Shown here: in pieces, positions 33,031 through 40,784 of the stretch
Numbering within the stretch: the stretch's first letter is position 1
Layout of the letters: the number at the start of each line of letters is the position of its first letter
NCBI GenBank assembly: GCA_019038695.1
Contig: JAHOYZ010000040.1
Coordinates: 1-40,845, forward strand
DNA from: Candidatus Zixiibacteriota bacterium
GTDB lineage: Bacteria; Zixibacteria; MSB-5A5; GN15; FEB-12
DNA: 40,845 nucleotides
Reading direction: 5' to 3'
Notes under the pieces: generated by a model
What the model was told of the DNA's origin: nothing
The model's database searches: none
Seen by the model: only the letters and a program-made list of their open reading frames with translations
Made by a program: the position numbers and the translations under genes

Positions 33031-33972
33031 TCAACCATTGCCGTTGCATTTCACAACGACTTTATAATCCTTTATCGCCAGCAATTTTTCCTGCCGCTTG
33101 CGGATCATCGCTTCCGTCATGGAAAAATCAGGGCCGGTGTTTTCTATCATCACCGATGAAGTACACGAGGCATAGCATCCTGCCCGATGGATGTCACCGC
33201 CGGTTTTGAGATATTCAAACGTGAACCCAGCCATGTATGTATCGCCCGCACCGGTGGAATCGAGCAGATCAATACTATACGGGGGGATGTCATAAAATTG
33301 CTTGCCGTCGTAAATGATCGAGCCTAATTCCGCCAGAGTAACGATGACGATTTTCGGTCCCCAGGCGTGGATTATCTTCGCCGCTTCGTAGGGGTTGTCG
33401 CGGCAATCAAGCCCGGTGAGAATCTGGCCTTCAAGTTCATTCGGTTTAACGATGTCAAACTGCCCAAGAGCTTCATTGATACCATCAACTTTTTCGTGAT
33501 AGATCCGACCGTCTTTATCCGCGCCGCGAATCAATCCCTGTGGGTCACAGAAAAACAGTCCATCGAATGTCTTACGAATGGTACGGATATTGTCAAACGA
33601 AACTTCACCAAGAATCGGGCCAATCAATACCGCTTTGGAATCCGTATACCAGGTAGAATTGATCTCGCCAATATCGGCTGCCCGACCCAGCAGATCGAGC
33701 GTACGGTTGCCAAAGTCGTCGTAGTAGATCAGTGAGAACCCGCCCGTCTCAGGTGAGGGGACGATTTTATGCTCGATGCCATGCACGGCCAGATCGGCTA
33801 TGAACTGCTCTTTGTAGTCGTCGCCAACGGCTCCCACCAGACGAGTTGGCTCGTCCATCTTGGAGAGGGCTAACACAGCGTTGGTGGAGCATCCGGAAAG
33901 CACACGACCATCCGGGTTGACTTTTTTGGTCTTGATATAATCGTAAACGGGATTACCGATAGCTGTTATCAC
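33031..33972 (-). CDS. PfkB-family sugar/nucleoside kinase
   Basis: This 313-residue kinase is of the PfkB (ribokinase/adenosine kinase) family. It phosphorylates a sugar or nucleoside hydroxyl with ATP. The PfkB signature DSTGAGDTYMAGF near the C-terminus carries the catalytic aspartate D244. The N-terminal GNPVYDYI and GGCSTNAVLALS-type region (GCSTNAVLALSKM) and the substrate lid segment VGAVGDD are also present. I cannot assign the substrate. It stands 90 bases after the CDP-alcohol phosphatidyltransferase gene on the same strand. That raises the possibility of a polar-head-group or inositol-like pathway, but this is weak. Confidence 0.85.
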   Translation of the reverse strand: MITAIGNPVYDYIKTKKVNPDGRVLSGCSTNAVLALSKMDEPTRLVGAVGDDYKEQFIADLAVHGIEHKIVPSPETGGFSLIYYDDFGNRTLDLLGRAADIGEINSTWYTDSKAVLIGPILGEVSFDNIRTIRKTFDGLFFCDPQGLIRGADKDGRIYHEKVDGINEALGQFDIVKPNELEGQILTGLDCRDNPYEAAKIIHAWGPKIVIVTLAELGSIIYDGKQFYDIPPYSIDLLDSTGAGDTYMAGFTFEYLKTGGDIHRAGCYASCTSSVMIENTGPDFSMTEAMIRKRQEKLLAIKDYKVVVKCNGNG

Positions 33973-34062
33973 TTATGATGGCCTCAAGTTTCAGATTCTA
34001 ACATGGGTAGGATCGCAGGTCTGCAGTTCACGTCCATACTTAAGAAAAGGGGACTTCGTCCC

Positions 34063-34686
34063 TCATAATTCGCGTTTATCTCCCAGGACTTTCTTGGTGT
34101 AGATGAGTCGCTGGAAAGCGGTAATATGCGATGTCACGCCGACAATAATTAGAGCCACTTCCAACCATCCGCCGTTCGGCCAGGCACCTATCGGAATGTA
34201 CCACTCCAAGATGGAACCGGCTATGATAAGGATGAACTTCTCCATTCGGCCCATTATTCCCACCGCACAGTTTTCGATTTTGCCCATCGATTCAGCGGCG
34301 GCACGAGTATACGAGGCGATGATCATCCCAAACAAAGCGAACAGTCCCCAGCCAGGATGAACCCGACCTGACATCGTGATCCCGGCCAGGATAAAGAACT
34401 CACCATAGCGGTCAAAAACATGGTCAAATATACCACCGAAAACGGTGTACAGCTTACCAGCTCGGGCTGTTGCTCCGTCGAGCATGTCGGTAAACGAGGT
34501 GACGATCATCCAGAATACACCCCAAAGCCATTCGCCTTGCCAGAAGAATATGCCGGACACTATGCCGCAGAAGAATGAAACGATTGTGATGACGTTGGGT
34601 TTAAAACCCAGCTTGACACAGACCCGTCCGAGGGCCATTGATGATTCTTCGTATATCTGTCGTTTACGTTCGTTGATAGTCGGCAA
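34063..34686 (-). CDS. CDP-alcohol phosphatidyltransferase family protein
   Basis: This 207-residue membrane enzyme transfers a phosphatidyl group from a CDP-alcohol (usually CDP-diacylglycerol) to an alcohol acceptor. The motif D-x2-D-G-x2-A-R-x8-G-x3-D-x3-D is complete: DMLDGATARAGKLYTVFG, then GIFDHVFDRYGEF. Helices flank it throughout. The N-terminal region (KRQIYEESSMALGRVCVKLGF) resembles by eye the archaetidylinositol-phosphate synthase branch, but the acceptor is not determined. The start is a TTG at 34686, eight bases after AAAAGGA. It is probably transcribed with the PfkB-like kinase gene that follows. Confidence 0.86.
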   Translation of the reverse strand: MPTINERKRQIYEESSMALGRVCVKLGFKPNVITIVSFFCGIVSGIFFWQGEWLWGVFWMIVTSFTDMLDGATARAGKLYTVFGGIFDHVFDRYGEFFILAGITMSGRVHPGWGLFALFGMIIASYTRAAAESMGKIENCAVGIMGRMEKFILIIAGSILEWYIPIGAWPNGGWLEVALIIVGVTSHITAFQRLIYTKKVLGDKREL

Positions 34687-34995
34687 ACCGCAATTCCTTT
34701 TCCAGTAAAACCTCGTCCAACATAGGTTGGTTTTGCGTCCCAGTCAATGAAAGCCGGAGGTTTTTTTCAAAGGGGGCATCGGCTCTTTTTTTTAATGGGG
34801 AATTGACGACCCCCCGGCTGTCTTCTTGTGTAACTCCTTGGTGTAGCCGACCTTCGGAGTGTAAGCGATCCATAGCGGGAAGGGTCCCCACCATTTGCAA
34901 TGGCTCAGTGAAGGCGGAAAGGGGTGGTTCACGGTTGTTCCGATGGGCTCACTCTCGACAAAACTAATACAACAATGATTACCGGCGTCTTCTAA
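34687..34995. other. Intergenic region with no supported gene
   Basis: About 310 bases between divergent genes hold no convincing frame; a 78-codon minus-strand frame (34664-34900) overlaps the start of the phosphatidyltransferase gene and reads as random. Two T runs follow A+G-rich tracts near 34762 and 34788. A short AGCCG/CGGCT stem precedes a run of eight T at about 34792, a possible weak terminator on the + strand with no gene before it. Confidence 0.5.
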
Positions 34996-35002
34996 ATGTT
35001 TG

Positions 35003-35031
35003 TTGATAATTTACAAAACAGTTTGGATTAT
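35003..35031 (+). promoter_or_regulatory. Putative promoter of the acyl-chain operon
   Basis: TTGATA (35003-35008) and GATTAT (35026-35031) are 17 bases apart. The start would be near 35038, about 40 bases before the preferred ATG at 35077. This argues against the longer reading frame that opens at 34996. Confidence 0.5.
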
Positions 35032-35076
35032 GAATTATCTAATAGCCATAGCTTGCAACTCTACAGGTGTATATGT

Positions 35077-35568
35077 ATGCGCTATTTAATGATTGATCGG
35101 GTTTTACAGGTCATTGCTGACAGAAGTGTGACTGCGGTCAAATGTGCCACTTTATCTGAAGACATTTATGCAGACCATTTTTACGGCAATCCGGTTATGC
35201 CCGGTGCGATGCAAATTGAGTCTATGGCTCAGGCAGCAACGATTTTACTAGAGCTGTCTTCCAAATTAACTCGCAAAGCGATATTGGTCCTGGTCAACAA
35301 CGTAAAATTCAGAAATATTGTCCGACCCGGTGACCAGATGGAAGTAGAGATGACTCAGATCTCTACTGACGATGCGATTGTCCAACTAGACGGAATAATC
35401 CGAGTATCAGGAAAAGTTGTCACTAACGGCCGTCTTACTTTCTCATTACAACCAATTGATAATTTTTATCCACCATCGATGAAATCGATGACAAAAGTAA
35501 TGTACCAAAATTTCCTCAGGGGAGCGAAACTTGAAGGAGTTGAATGGGCGGAGGATTACGATGCCTGA
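35077..35568 (+). CDS. FabA/FabZ-like 3-hydroxyacyl-ACP dehydratase
   Basis: This 163-residue hot-dog-fold protein is predicted to remove water from 3-hydroxyacyl-ACP. The active-site region reads YADHFYGNPVMPGAMQIESMAQAA. H34 and E48 keep the 14-residue spacing of FabZ H54/E68. HFPGxP is changed to HFYGNP. The tail from about residue 125 (DNFYPPSMKSMTKVMYQ...) is longer than in housekeeping FabZ and is unassigned. ATG at 35077 is used because CAGGTG precedes it and because the promoter lies inside the longer frame. It heads a five-gene fatty-acid-like operon and overlaps the ketosynthase gene by eight bases. Confidence 0.82.
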   Translation: MRYLMIDRVLQVIADRSVTAVKCATLSEDIYADHFYGNPVMPGAMQIESMAQAATILLELSSKLTRKAILVLVNNVKFRNIVRPGDQMEVEMTQISTDDAIVQLDGIIRVSGKVVTNGRLTFSLQPIDNFYPPSMKSMTKVMYQNFLRGAKLEGVEWAEDYDA

Positions 35569-36880
35569 TCGTCGGGTAATGGTTACCGGTATAGGTGTGG
35601 TTTCACCATATGGTGTGGGTATCACAAGTTTCTGGGATGGCATTTCATCGGGTCAACGTTGCGTGACTCTACTGGATTCCCCGGAAGTATCCAGCCTTCC
35701 GACTCGTTTCGCGGCTCAAATACCGATGGGGGATAGTGAACTTGGTCAATACGTCAAGAACCAAAAATCTTTGAAGACTCTGTCACGGCCCGGTAGAATG
35801 GCTGTTATCGCTGCTCAGGAAGCGATCGAACATTCCGGTCTGGATTTTTCTAGCCTTGATCCCTACAGAGTGGGTACTTCGATGGGAGCCGGGGGAGTTG
35901 GATTGTGGGATGCCGGGCATTCCCGAAAGTTACTCGATACTCTATTATTATCAATGAAGACTGATAATAGCAGAGAAATTGATTACAGTAAGGTTTGGAT
36001 TAACATACTTGAGAATATTCATCCTCTGACCCCTCTGTGTGGTCTTTCAAATGTTCCTACGGCGCAGATCGCGATTATGGCAAATGCCAGGGGGAATTGT
36101 CACACAACTACCACTGCCTGTACATCATCCGCCCAGTCAATAGGACAGGCGATGCGACAGATTCGATCTGGAGTGGCCGATGTTGTGATTGCGGGTGGAG
36201 CGGATTCAATGGTCAATCCATATGGTCTGGTCGCGTTTAGTATGCTGGGGGTGCTTTCAAAAAATAACGAAGAATGGCAAACAGCGGCCCGTCCTTTTGA
36301 CCGGCGACGGGATGGATTTATGATCGGAGAGGGAGCTGCGGTTCTTATCTTGGAAGAGTTCGAACATTGTCGTCGTCGAGGGGGAAGAATACTTGCCGAA
36401 CTCTGTGGTTACAGCAGTACGAACGACGCGTATCGCCTTACCGACGAACCAGATGAGGCCTGGGGATCAATTACGGCAATGAATAATTGCCTTGAGGATG
36501 CCCGGATAAGACCGGAAGAGATAGATTATATCAACACTCATGGGACCGGAACAAAAATGAACGACAGAACCGAGACGTTCGCAATCAAACAAGTATTCGG
36601 AGATCACGCCCACAAACTTGCTATAAGTTCGGTAAAATCGATGGTGGGACATCTGGTCGCGGCGGCGGGCGCGATTGAGTTCGCCGCTTCAGTGTTATCG
36701 ATTGAAAACAGCGTGATTCCTCCCACGATTAATTTCGAAGAACCGGATGAGAAGTGTGATCTGGATTGTGTACCAAATAGAGCACGCGAGATGAATTTGA
36801 ATTGCGTTATGAGCAACTCGTTTGGTTTTGGAGGACAGAACGCCTGCCTGGCGTTAAGAAAATATGACGATCTGTCTTGA
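35561..36880 (+). CDS. FabF-like beta-ketoacyl-ACP synthase
   Basis: This 439-residue condensing enzyme is of the FabF (KAS II) type. It extends an acyl chain on ACP by two carbons through decarboxylative condensation. The Cys-His-His triad is complete: C187 in TTACTSSAQSIG, H327 in INTHGTGTKMND and H364 in VKSMVGHLVAAAG. An unusual segment of about 40 residues (from the MGAGGVGLWDAGHS region to CGLSNVPTAQIAI) differs from ordinary FabF and may shape chain length or partner choice. ATG at 35561 is set by GGAGG eight bases upstream and overlaps the dehydratase stop. A housekeeping or a specialised role cannot be told apart by sequence alone, but the context favours a dedicated pathway. Confidence 0.9.
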   Translation: MPDRRVMVTGIGVVSPYGVGITSFWDGISSGQRCVTLLDSPEVSSLPTRFAAQIPMGDSELGQYVKNQKSLKTLSRPGRMAVIAAQEAIEHSGLDFSSLDPYRVGTSMGAGGVGLWDAGHSRKLLDTLLLSMKTDNSREIDYSKVWINILENIHPLTPLCGLSNVPTAQIAIMANARGNCHTTTTACTSSAQSIGQAMRQIRSGVADVVIAGGADSMVNPYGLVAFSMLGVLSKNNEEWQTAARPFDRRRDGFMIGEGAAVLILEEFEHCRRRGGRILAELCGYSSTNDAYRLTDEPDEAWGSITAMNNCLEDARIRPEEIDYINTHGTGTKMNDRTETFAIKQVFGDHAHKLAISSVKSMVGHLVAAAGAIEFAASVLSIENSVIPPTINFEEPDEKCDLDCVPNRAREMNLNCVMSNSFGFGGQNACLALRKYDDLS

Positions 36881-36887
36881 GTGAATC

Positions 36888-37283
36888 ATGGTTTATGGAA
36901 TTGGAATTGATATCGTGAGCCTGGATAAGATAAGGTCCATTTGTTGCAAGAATATATTTCTGCTTAAAGACAATTTTTTTTCTGAAAACGAACTTCGGGA
37001 CGCCGGGATTGATGAATCTGATGGAGAACTGACAGATGAGCAGATCGGTTCTCTTGCTTCAATGTTTGCCGCCAAAGAGGCAGCAGTAAAAGCTATCGGG
37101 TTGCCATTCGACGTTGGTTTCGACTGGTCTGATATTGTTGTGAGCGGCAAGGATAACGTTACTGTCGAGACATCTGGGAAAATAAAAAAGTTCATAAGCC
37201 AGATTGGGATCATGAGGTTGACAGGAAGCGTTAGTGTATCCACTGCCTACAGTATGGCTTTCATAATAGGGGAATCAAAATGA
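36888..37283 (+). CDS. acpS: Holo-acyl-carrier-protein synthase
   Basis: This 131-residue phosphopantetheinyl transferase of the AcpS type attaches the 4'-phosphopantetheine arm to the serine of ACP. The start GIGIDIVSLDKI carries the metal-binding aspartate, and SMFAAKEAAVKAIG holds the conserved glutamate and lysine. The length is typical of AcpS. It overlaps the ACP gene downstream by four bases (ATGA), so the activating enzyme and its carrier are translated together. An eight-base gap separates it from the ketosynthase. Possession of its own AcpS suggests the carrier may not be served by the general one. Confidence 0.9.
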   Translation: MVYGIGIDIVSLDKIRSICCKNIFLLKDNFFSENELRDAGIDESDGELTDEQIGSLASMFAAKEAAVKAIGLPFDVGFDWSDIVVSGKDNVTVETSGKIKKFISQIGIMRLTGSVSVSTAYSMAFIIGESK

Positions 37284-37591
37284 CCCGGGAAATGAGTCAA
37301 ATAGACGTTGCTGAAATAGTAACTACTTCAATCAGGGAAGCGTTACTGGCACCTCAGGATATAATAGTTCCATCAGCTCGGTTATTTTCAGATTTGGAAG
37401 CGGAATCGATTGATATTGTTGATATCCGATTCCGTATTGAACAAGCAATAGGTTCTAAGATAGATCAGGGAGCAATGACTGACTACCTTGGTAAAAATCT
37501 CACCGCAGTAAAATTCGACAACCTGTTTACGGTGCAATTCATTATCGATTATGTACGTTTGCTTCTTGATCAAAGGGAAAAAAATGAGTGA
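37280..37591 (+). CDS. Acyl carrier protein (dedicated)
   Basis: This 103-residue carrier protein is longer than housekeeping ACP (about 78). The phosphopantetheine attachment serine is S43 in LFSDLEAESIDIVDIRFRIE, where the usual DSL is ESI. The four-helix pattern is otherwise normal, with a basic C-terminal extension (LLLDQREKNE). It sits between acpS and the enoyl reductase gene with overlaps of four and eight bases. The divergent DSL motif and the extension are consistent with a pathway-specific carrier. Confidence 0.85.
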   Translation: MTREMSQIDVAEIVTTSIREALLAPQDIIVPSARLFSDLEAESIDIVDIRFRIEQAIGSKIDQGAMTDYLGKNLTAVKFDNLFTVQFIIDYVRLLLDQREKNE

Positions 37592-38339
37592 ACAGCCAGA
37601 CAACGATAAGGTAGCACTCCTGACCGGAGGTTCTCGCGGGATAGGCAGAGCTATTGCTCTTAGGCTGGTTCATGATGGAATTAATAACATAATAATAAAC
37701 TACGTTCAGGATGATGATGCCGCAAAAGTTACCACTGATAAAATTCATAGTATTGGTGGCCGTTGTCTTACAGTACGCGCTAATCTTGCATATCCGCAGG
37801 AAATTGTTGAGCTTTTCAGTCGTATCCGGGAATCGTACGATTGTCTTGATATTCTAGTACACTGCGCCGCTTTTGGTGCGTTCAAACCGCTTCATAAAAT
37901 TAAACCCAATCAGTGGGATATGTCGATGGATATCAACACGCGGGCATTTCTCCTCTGTGTGCAGCATTCAATGGAACTAATGAAAAAAGGGGTCGTAGTT
38001 GCGGTTTCGAGTCTCGGAAGTAAACGAGCGGTTCCGAACTATGGTGCTATCGGCGTCTCGAAGGCGGCATTGGAAGCAGTTATCAGACAGTTGGCAATGG
38101 AGCTGGCTCCAAGAGGAATCAGAATAAACGGTGTCGCGGGAGGATTCATTGAAACAGACTCTATCAAACATTTTCCGGGCTACGAGGAGCTGATAGCAAA
38201 AGTTGTCGAGAGTACCCCGGCTGGACGTCTCGGGCAGCCAGAAGATATAGCTGATGTAGTAAGTTTGCTGGTTGCGGATCGCGCCGGATGGATGCATGGA
38301 CAAACTGTAATTGCTGATGGTGGTTTCTCGCTGCTATAG
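37584..38339 (+). CDS. FabL-like enoyl-ACP reductase (SDR family)
   Basis: This 251-residue short-chain dehydrogenase/reductase has a TGGSRGIG nucleotide-binding motif at residues 14-21. The catalytic pair is Y153 and K160 (NYGAIGVSK). The Y-x6-K spacing marks enoyl-ACP reductases (FabI/FabL) rather than ketoreductases (Y-x3-K). Later segments such as GGFIETDSIKHFPG, ESTPAGRLGQPEDIADVV and GQTVIADGGFSLL closely resemble Bacillus FabL, an NADPH-dependent enoyl reductase. It would saturate the double bond left by the dehydratase encoded at 35077-35568. The start ATG at 37584 overlaps the ACP gene by eight bases. Confidence 0.87.
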   Translation: MSEQPDNDKVALLTGGSRGIGRAIALRLVHDGINNIIINYVQDDDAAKVTTDKIHSIGGRCLTVRANLAYPQEIVELFSRIRESYDCLDILVHCAAFGAFKPLHKIKPNQWDMSMDINTRAFLLCVQHSMELMKKGVVVAVSSLGSKRAVPNYGAIGVSKAALEAVIRQLAMELAPRGIRINGVAGGFIETDSIKHFPGYEELIAKVVESTPAGRLGQPEDIADVVSLLVADRAGWMHGQTVIADGGFSLL

Positions 38340-38349
38340 CATAAAAAAA

Positions 38350-38364
38350 CCGAAAGTGTTTCGG
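38350..38364 (+). other. Small hairpin before the lipoprotein gene
   Basis: CCGAAA (38350-38355) pairs with TTTCGG (38359-38364) around a GTG loop in the 38-base gap between the enoyl reductase and lipoprotein genes. It lies just before the ribosome site of the latter and could alter the relative expression of the two. It has no T run after it, so it is not a standard terminator. Confidence 0.4.
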
Positions 38365-38377
38365 TGGGAGTGGTAAG

Positions 38378-39922
38378 ATGTGGAACAAGATTATCGTAGC
38401 GTTGCTGATGGTGGCGCTCATTAACCTGATGATTGCCTGTACAAAAACAGCCAAGGTAGGAGTCGAAAATGTTAATCCGGCAACAGAACGGATAATCGCT
38501 GTTACACTTGCCAACGGCGAAATTGTCAAGTTCACCGATCGAGGAGGAATATTACTCAAGGAAAGTAAACAAATCAGCGGCCTTGTACCCCAAAAAACAG
38601 AACAAACCTTATATCAAGGGAAGAAAGCTACGACAACAACGTATCAGAAAATTCTCATTCCAGTCGATTCAGTTTCTCAGGTGTGGGTGGAACGCGCGGA
38701 TCCTCTTGGATCGTTCGTGGCAGTGATCGCTGTGGCGGCAGGTATTATCCTGATTGTTGGTCTTATCGCCGTAGCTTTGAAGGAATCATGTCCTTTTGTT
38801 TATTCCTGGGATGGCAGCAAATATGTTTTTGATGCTGAACCTCTGGGTGGAGCTATATGTAAAGGACTACAGCGTTCAGAGCTGTCTCGGCTTGACTACG
38901 TTAAGCCAGTCGATGGCACTTACCGCTTAAGATTGCAGAACGAAGTAGAGGAAACACAATACCTCGATGAGATGAAGTTATTTATTATCGATCATGACCC
39001 TGATAAGATCGTAGTGCCGGATACTTCGGGACAATTACATCTTGTTTCAGAACCGGTGTCACCCTACAGAGCTTATGACGAGCAAAACCGTGATATCCTC
39101 CCGTTTGTGATAAACAACGACCAGTCAGCATGGCAGACAAGACTGATAGAACAGGAACTCAATGCAAATCATGACACCAGACACCATTTAACATTCGAGT
39201 TTGAAAAACCTGAGAATGCGACCTCCGCACGTATAATTGTAAATGCGGGAACGGCAATCTGGGGATCAAACATGATTCGAGAAATGCTTCAGATGCGAGG
39301 TGACGGTGTTGATCGTTGGTACGAAGCGGTGAACAATTGGGAACCGGAAATTATTGAATTGGCTCACTTCAATCTTCGTGAAGAAATGTATCTTCTTAAA
39401 CTTCATCTTGAAAAAGGTGAAGAGGTGATTCAACGCGGCATGATATTTGGGGGAGGACCGTATGTGTCTGAAGATAGAGTTATTGAAATTGATGTCAGTG
39501 ATATTCCTGGAAACAATTTAAACTTGAAAATGCATCCACCTAAGAGTTTCTGGACAATTGATTATATCTCTGTTGAATATGATGATAATACGATTATCAC
39601 ACCACAAATTGAGAGGATTGTCGCCGGTAACGATATGACGGGTGCTGATATTACTGGCCAACTTGGGTTTTCCGATAACGACTATTTCATTATGCCTACA
39701 ATCGGGGATTGGGCTGAAGTGAGTTTTGCGTCGCCGGCGTATCCTTCTGATAGTAGTCTGAAACGATCGGTCTTTCTCAGTACTACTGGTTACTATGAAG
39801 TTCAAATCGACAAAACTCAACCCGAACAAAAAGAGTTGATAGCCCATTTGATTAAAGAACCGGGTGAAATTGCAAGCTACTCAATAAACAGGTTACTTGA
39901 GTGGCAGGAAAATGAAAAATGA
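38378..39922 (+). CDS. Hypothetical lipoprotein with an internal membrane helix
   Basis: This 514-residue protein begins with a lipoprotein signal (VALLMVALINLMIAC). A short exported domain follows (about 25-105). A strong internal hydrophobic helix is seen at about 111-134 (FVAVIAVAAGIILIVGLIAVAL). The next segment, SCPFVYSWDGSKYVFDAEPLGGAICKGLQRSELS, is a pattern seen in uncharacterised exported proteins of several phyla. The large C-terminal region has mixed beta-rich sequence and ends at EWQENEK. I do not recognise a defined family or enzyme motif. It follows the enoyl reductase gene after 38 bases and shares its more A+T-rich composition, so it is likely in the same transcript. Confidence 0.82.
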   Translation: MWNKIIVALLMVALINLMIACTKTAKVGVENVNPATERIIAVTLANGEIVKFTDRGGILLKESKQISGLVPQKTEQTLYQGKKATTTTYQKILIPVDSVSQVWVERADPLGSFVAVIAVAAGIILIVGLIAVALKESCPFVYSWDGSKYVFDAEPLGGAICKGLQRSELSRLDYVKPVDGTYRLRLQNEVEETQYLDEMKLFIIDHDPDKIVVPDTSGQLHLVSEPVSPYRAYDEQNRDILPFVINNDQSAWQTRLIEQELNANHDTRHHLTFEFEKPENATSARIIVNAGTAIWGSNMIREMLQMRGDGVDRWYEAVNNWEPEIIELAHFNLREEMYLLKLHLEKGEEVIQRGMIFGGGPYVSEDRVIEIDVSDIPGNNLNLKMHPPKSFWTIDYISVEYDDNTIITPQIERIVAGNDMTGADITGQLGFSDNDYFIMPTIGDWAEVSFASPAYPSDSSLKRSVFLSTTGYYEVQIDKTQPEQKELIAHLIKEPGEIASYSINRLLEWQENEK

Positions 39923-40204
39923 GGTCTCTGGCTCAATAATAGTGGAAAGCCGGGTAGGAATGAATCACTTGTACACTTCATACAATTCGGATAACCGGAG
40001 TTGAAATCTAAGCTGTACTGAACGATACTTGATTTGACAGTCATCTACTTCTGAGAGGTTATTGTAAATCTGTAATCAGGTTTCGTGATTTTGATGCTCT
40101 CGTTTCTACCCTTCGCACCTATTAATAATCTAACCACGCGCAGAGGGGAAAATCAGTAACTTATTGCTATATATGGAAAATATTGGTTAGAAAAAATAAA
40201 GCGC
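39923..40204. other. Intergenic region with no supported gene
   Basis: About 280 A+T-rich bases separate the lipoprotein gene from the RAYT unit. I see no convincing frame, RNA gene or terminator in it. Confidence 0.5.
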
Positions 40205-40205
40205 T

Positions 40206-40228
40206 GGTGCCCCACAGCTTGCTGTGGG
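40206..40228. repeat. REP-like hairpin, copy 1, at the RAYT gene 3' end
   Basis: GGTG (40206-40209) precedes CCCACAG (40211-40217), the loop CTTG and CTGTGGG (40222-40228), a perfect seven-base-pair stem. The element ends one base before the stop codon of the transposase gene. A second copy with the same core lies at 32934-32957. A 5' tetranucleotide plus hairpin is the known layout of REP sequences mobilised by RAYT proteins. Confidence 0.75.
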
Positions 40229-40229
40229 T

Positions 40230-40748
40230 CTAGTTCGATAGGACCGATGCATACCATTCCTCAACATCCACCACCAAAGGAACATCTTTGGCACCATGAT
40301 AACAAACCCAACTCGACCACTGCCATTCATCCGGAGAAGCCACCATTCCTCGCTTGACAGGATTGTTATGACAGTAACGAATCTTTTCTACGACAGATTC
40401 AGGACTCCTACAGTTATGGTCGTAACATCGGAATTGCCAGAATACACGACGTACGCCCTTCGGTGCGTTCGGTTCATGGCTATAAACGTCCCTCGCTGAA
40501 CGTGATTTGATTTCACGAATCACAAAACCCAGTTTCATACCATCTGGTGGATGCAAAACCAGGTGGATATGTTCCGGCATGACTACATAACCCAATAGTC
40601 TGAAACCGTGTTTCGAACGGGCAGCATCGAGATAGTTCAGTACAACTGTTACGGTCCGGCAATCAATCAGAGTTGGCTGTCGCCGGTAGGTACTGAAAGT
40701 AACGAATCTGGCCGTGCCCAGATTATCGTAATGTCGAAGTTGTGTCAT
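40230..40748 (-). CDS. rayT: REP-associated tyrosine transposase (RAYT, IS200/Y1 family)
   Basis: This 172-residue protein is of the Y1_Tnp (HUH) family, REP-associated branch. It nicks single-stranded DNA at REP-type hairpins. The HUH motif is seen in VVMPEHIHLVLHPPDG. The catalytic tyrosine is probably in EKIRYCHNNPVKRGMV, and FWQFRCYDHNCRS and EWQWSSWVCYHG are typical of this branch. The length is normal and the gene appears intact. It is flanked on one side by a REP-like hairpin but not by two inverted copies, so it is a domesticated single-copy RAYT rather than an insertion sequence. Confidence 0.92.
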   Translation of the reverse strand: MTQLRHYDNLGTARFVTFSTYRRQPTLIDCRTVTVVLNYLDAARSKHGFRLLGYVVMPEHIHLVLHPPDGMKLGFVIREIKSRSARDVYSHEPNAPKGVRRVFWQFRCYDHNCRSPESVVEKIRYCHNNPVKRGMVASPDEWQWSSWVCYHGAKDVPLVVDVEEWYASVLSN

Positions 40749-40755
40749 TGAAGTC

Positions 40756-40784
40756 AGTATACAAGTTCACAAATCCCATAGCAA
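40756..40784 (-). promoter_or_regulatory. Putative promoter of the RAYT gene
   Basis: On the minus strand TTGCTA (40784-40779) and TATACT (40761-40756) are separated by 17 bases. The predicted start falls at or next to the ATG at 40748, and no ribosome site is visible, so the message may be leaderless. Confidence 0.45.

Noticed and set aside
34664-34900. 78-codon minus-strand frame before the phosphatidyltransferase gene
   Set aside because: It overlaps the start of that gene in another frame, has no ribosome site and resembles nothing. It looks like chance in an intergenic stretch.
37584-38339. Calling the SDR in the acyl operon a ketoreductase (FabG)
   Set aside because: The catalytic spacing is Y-x6-K and the flanking segments resemble FabL, so an enoyl reductase fits better. 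FabG would show Y-x3-K.
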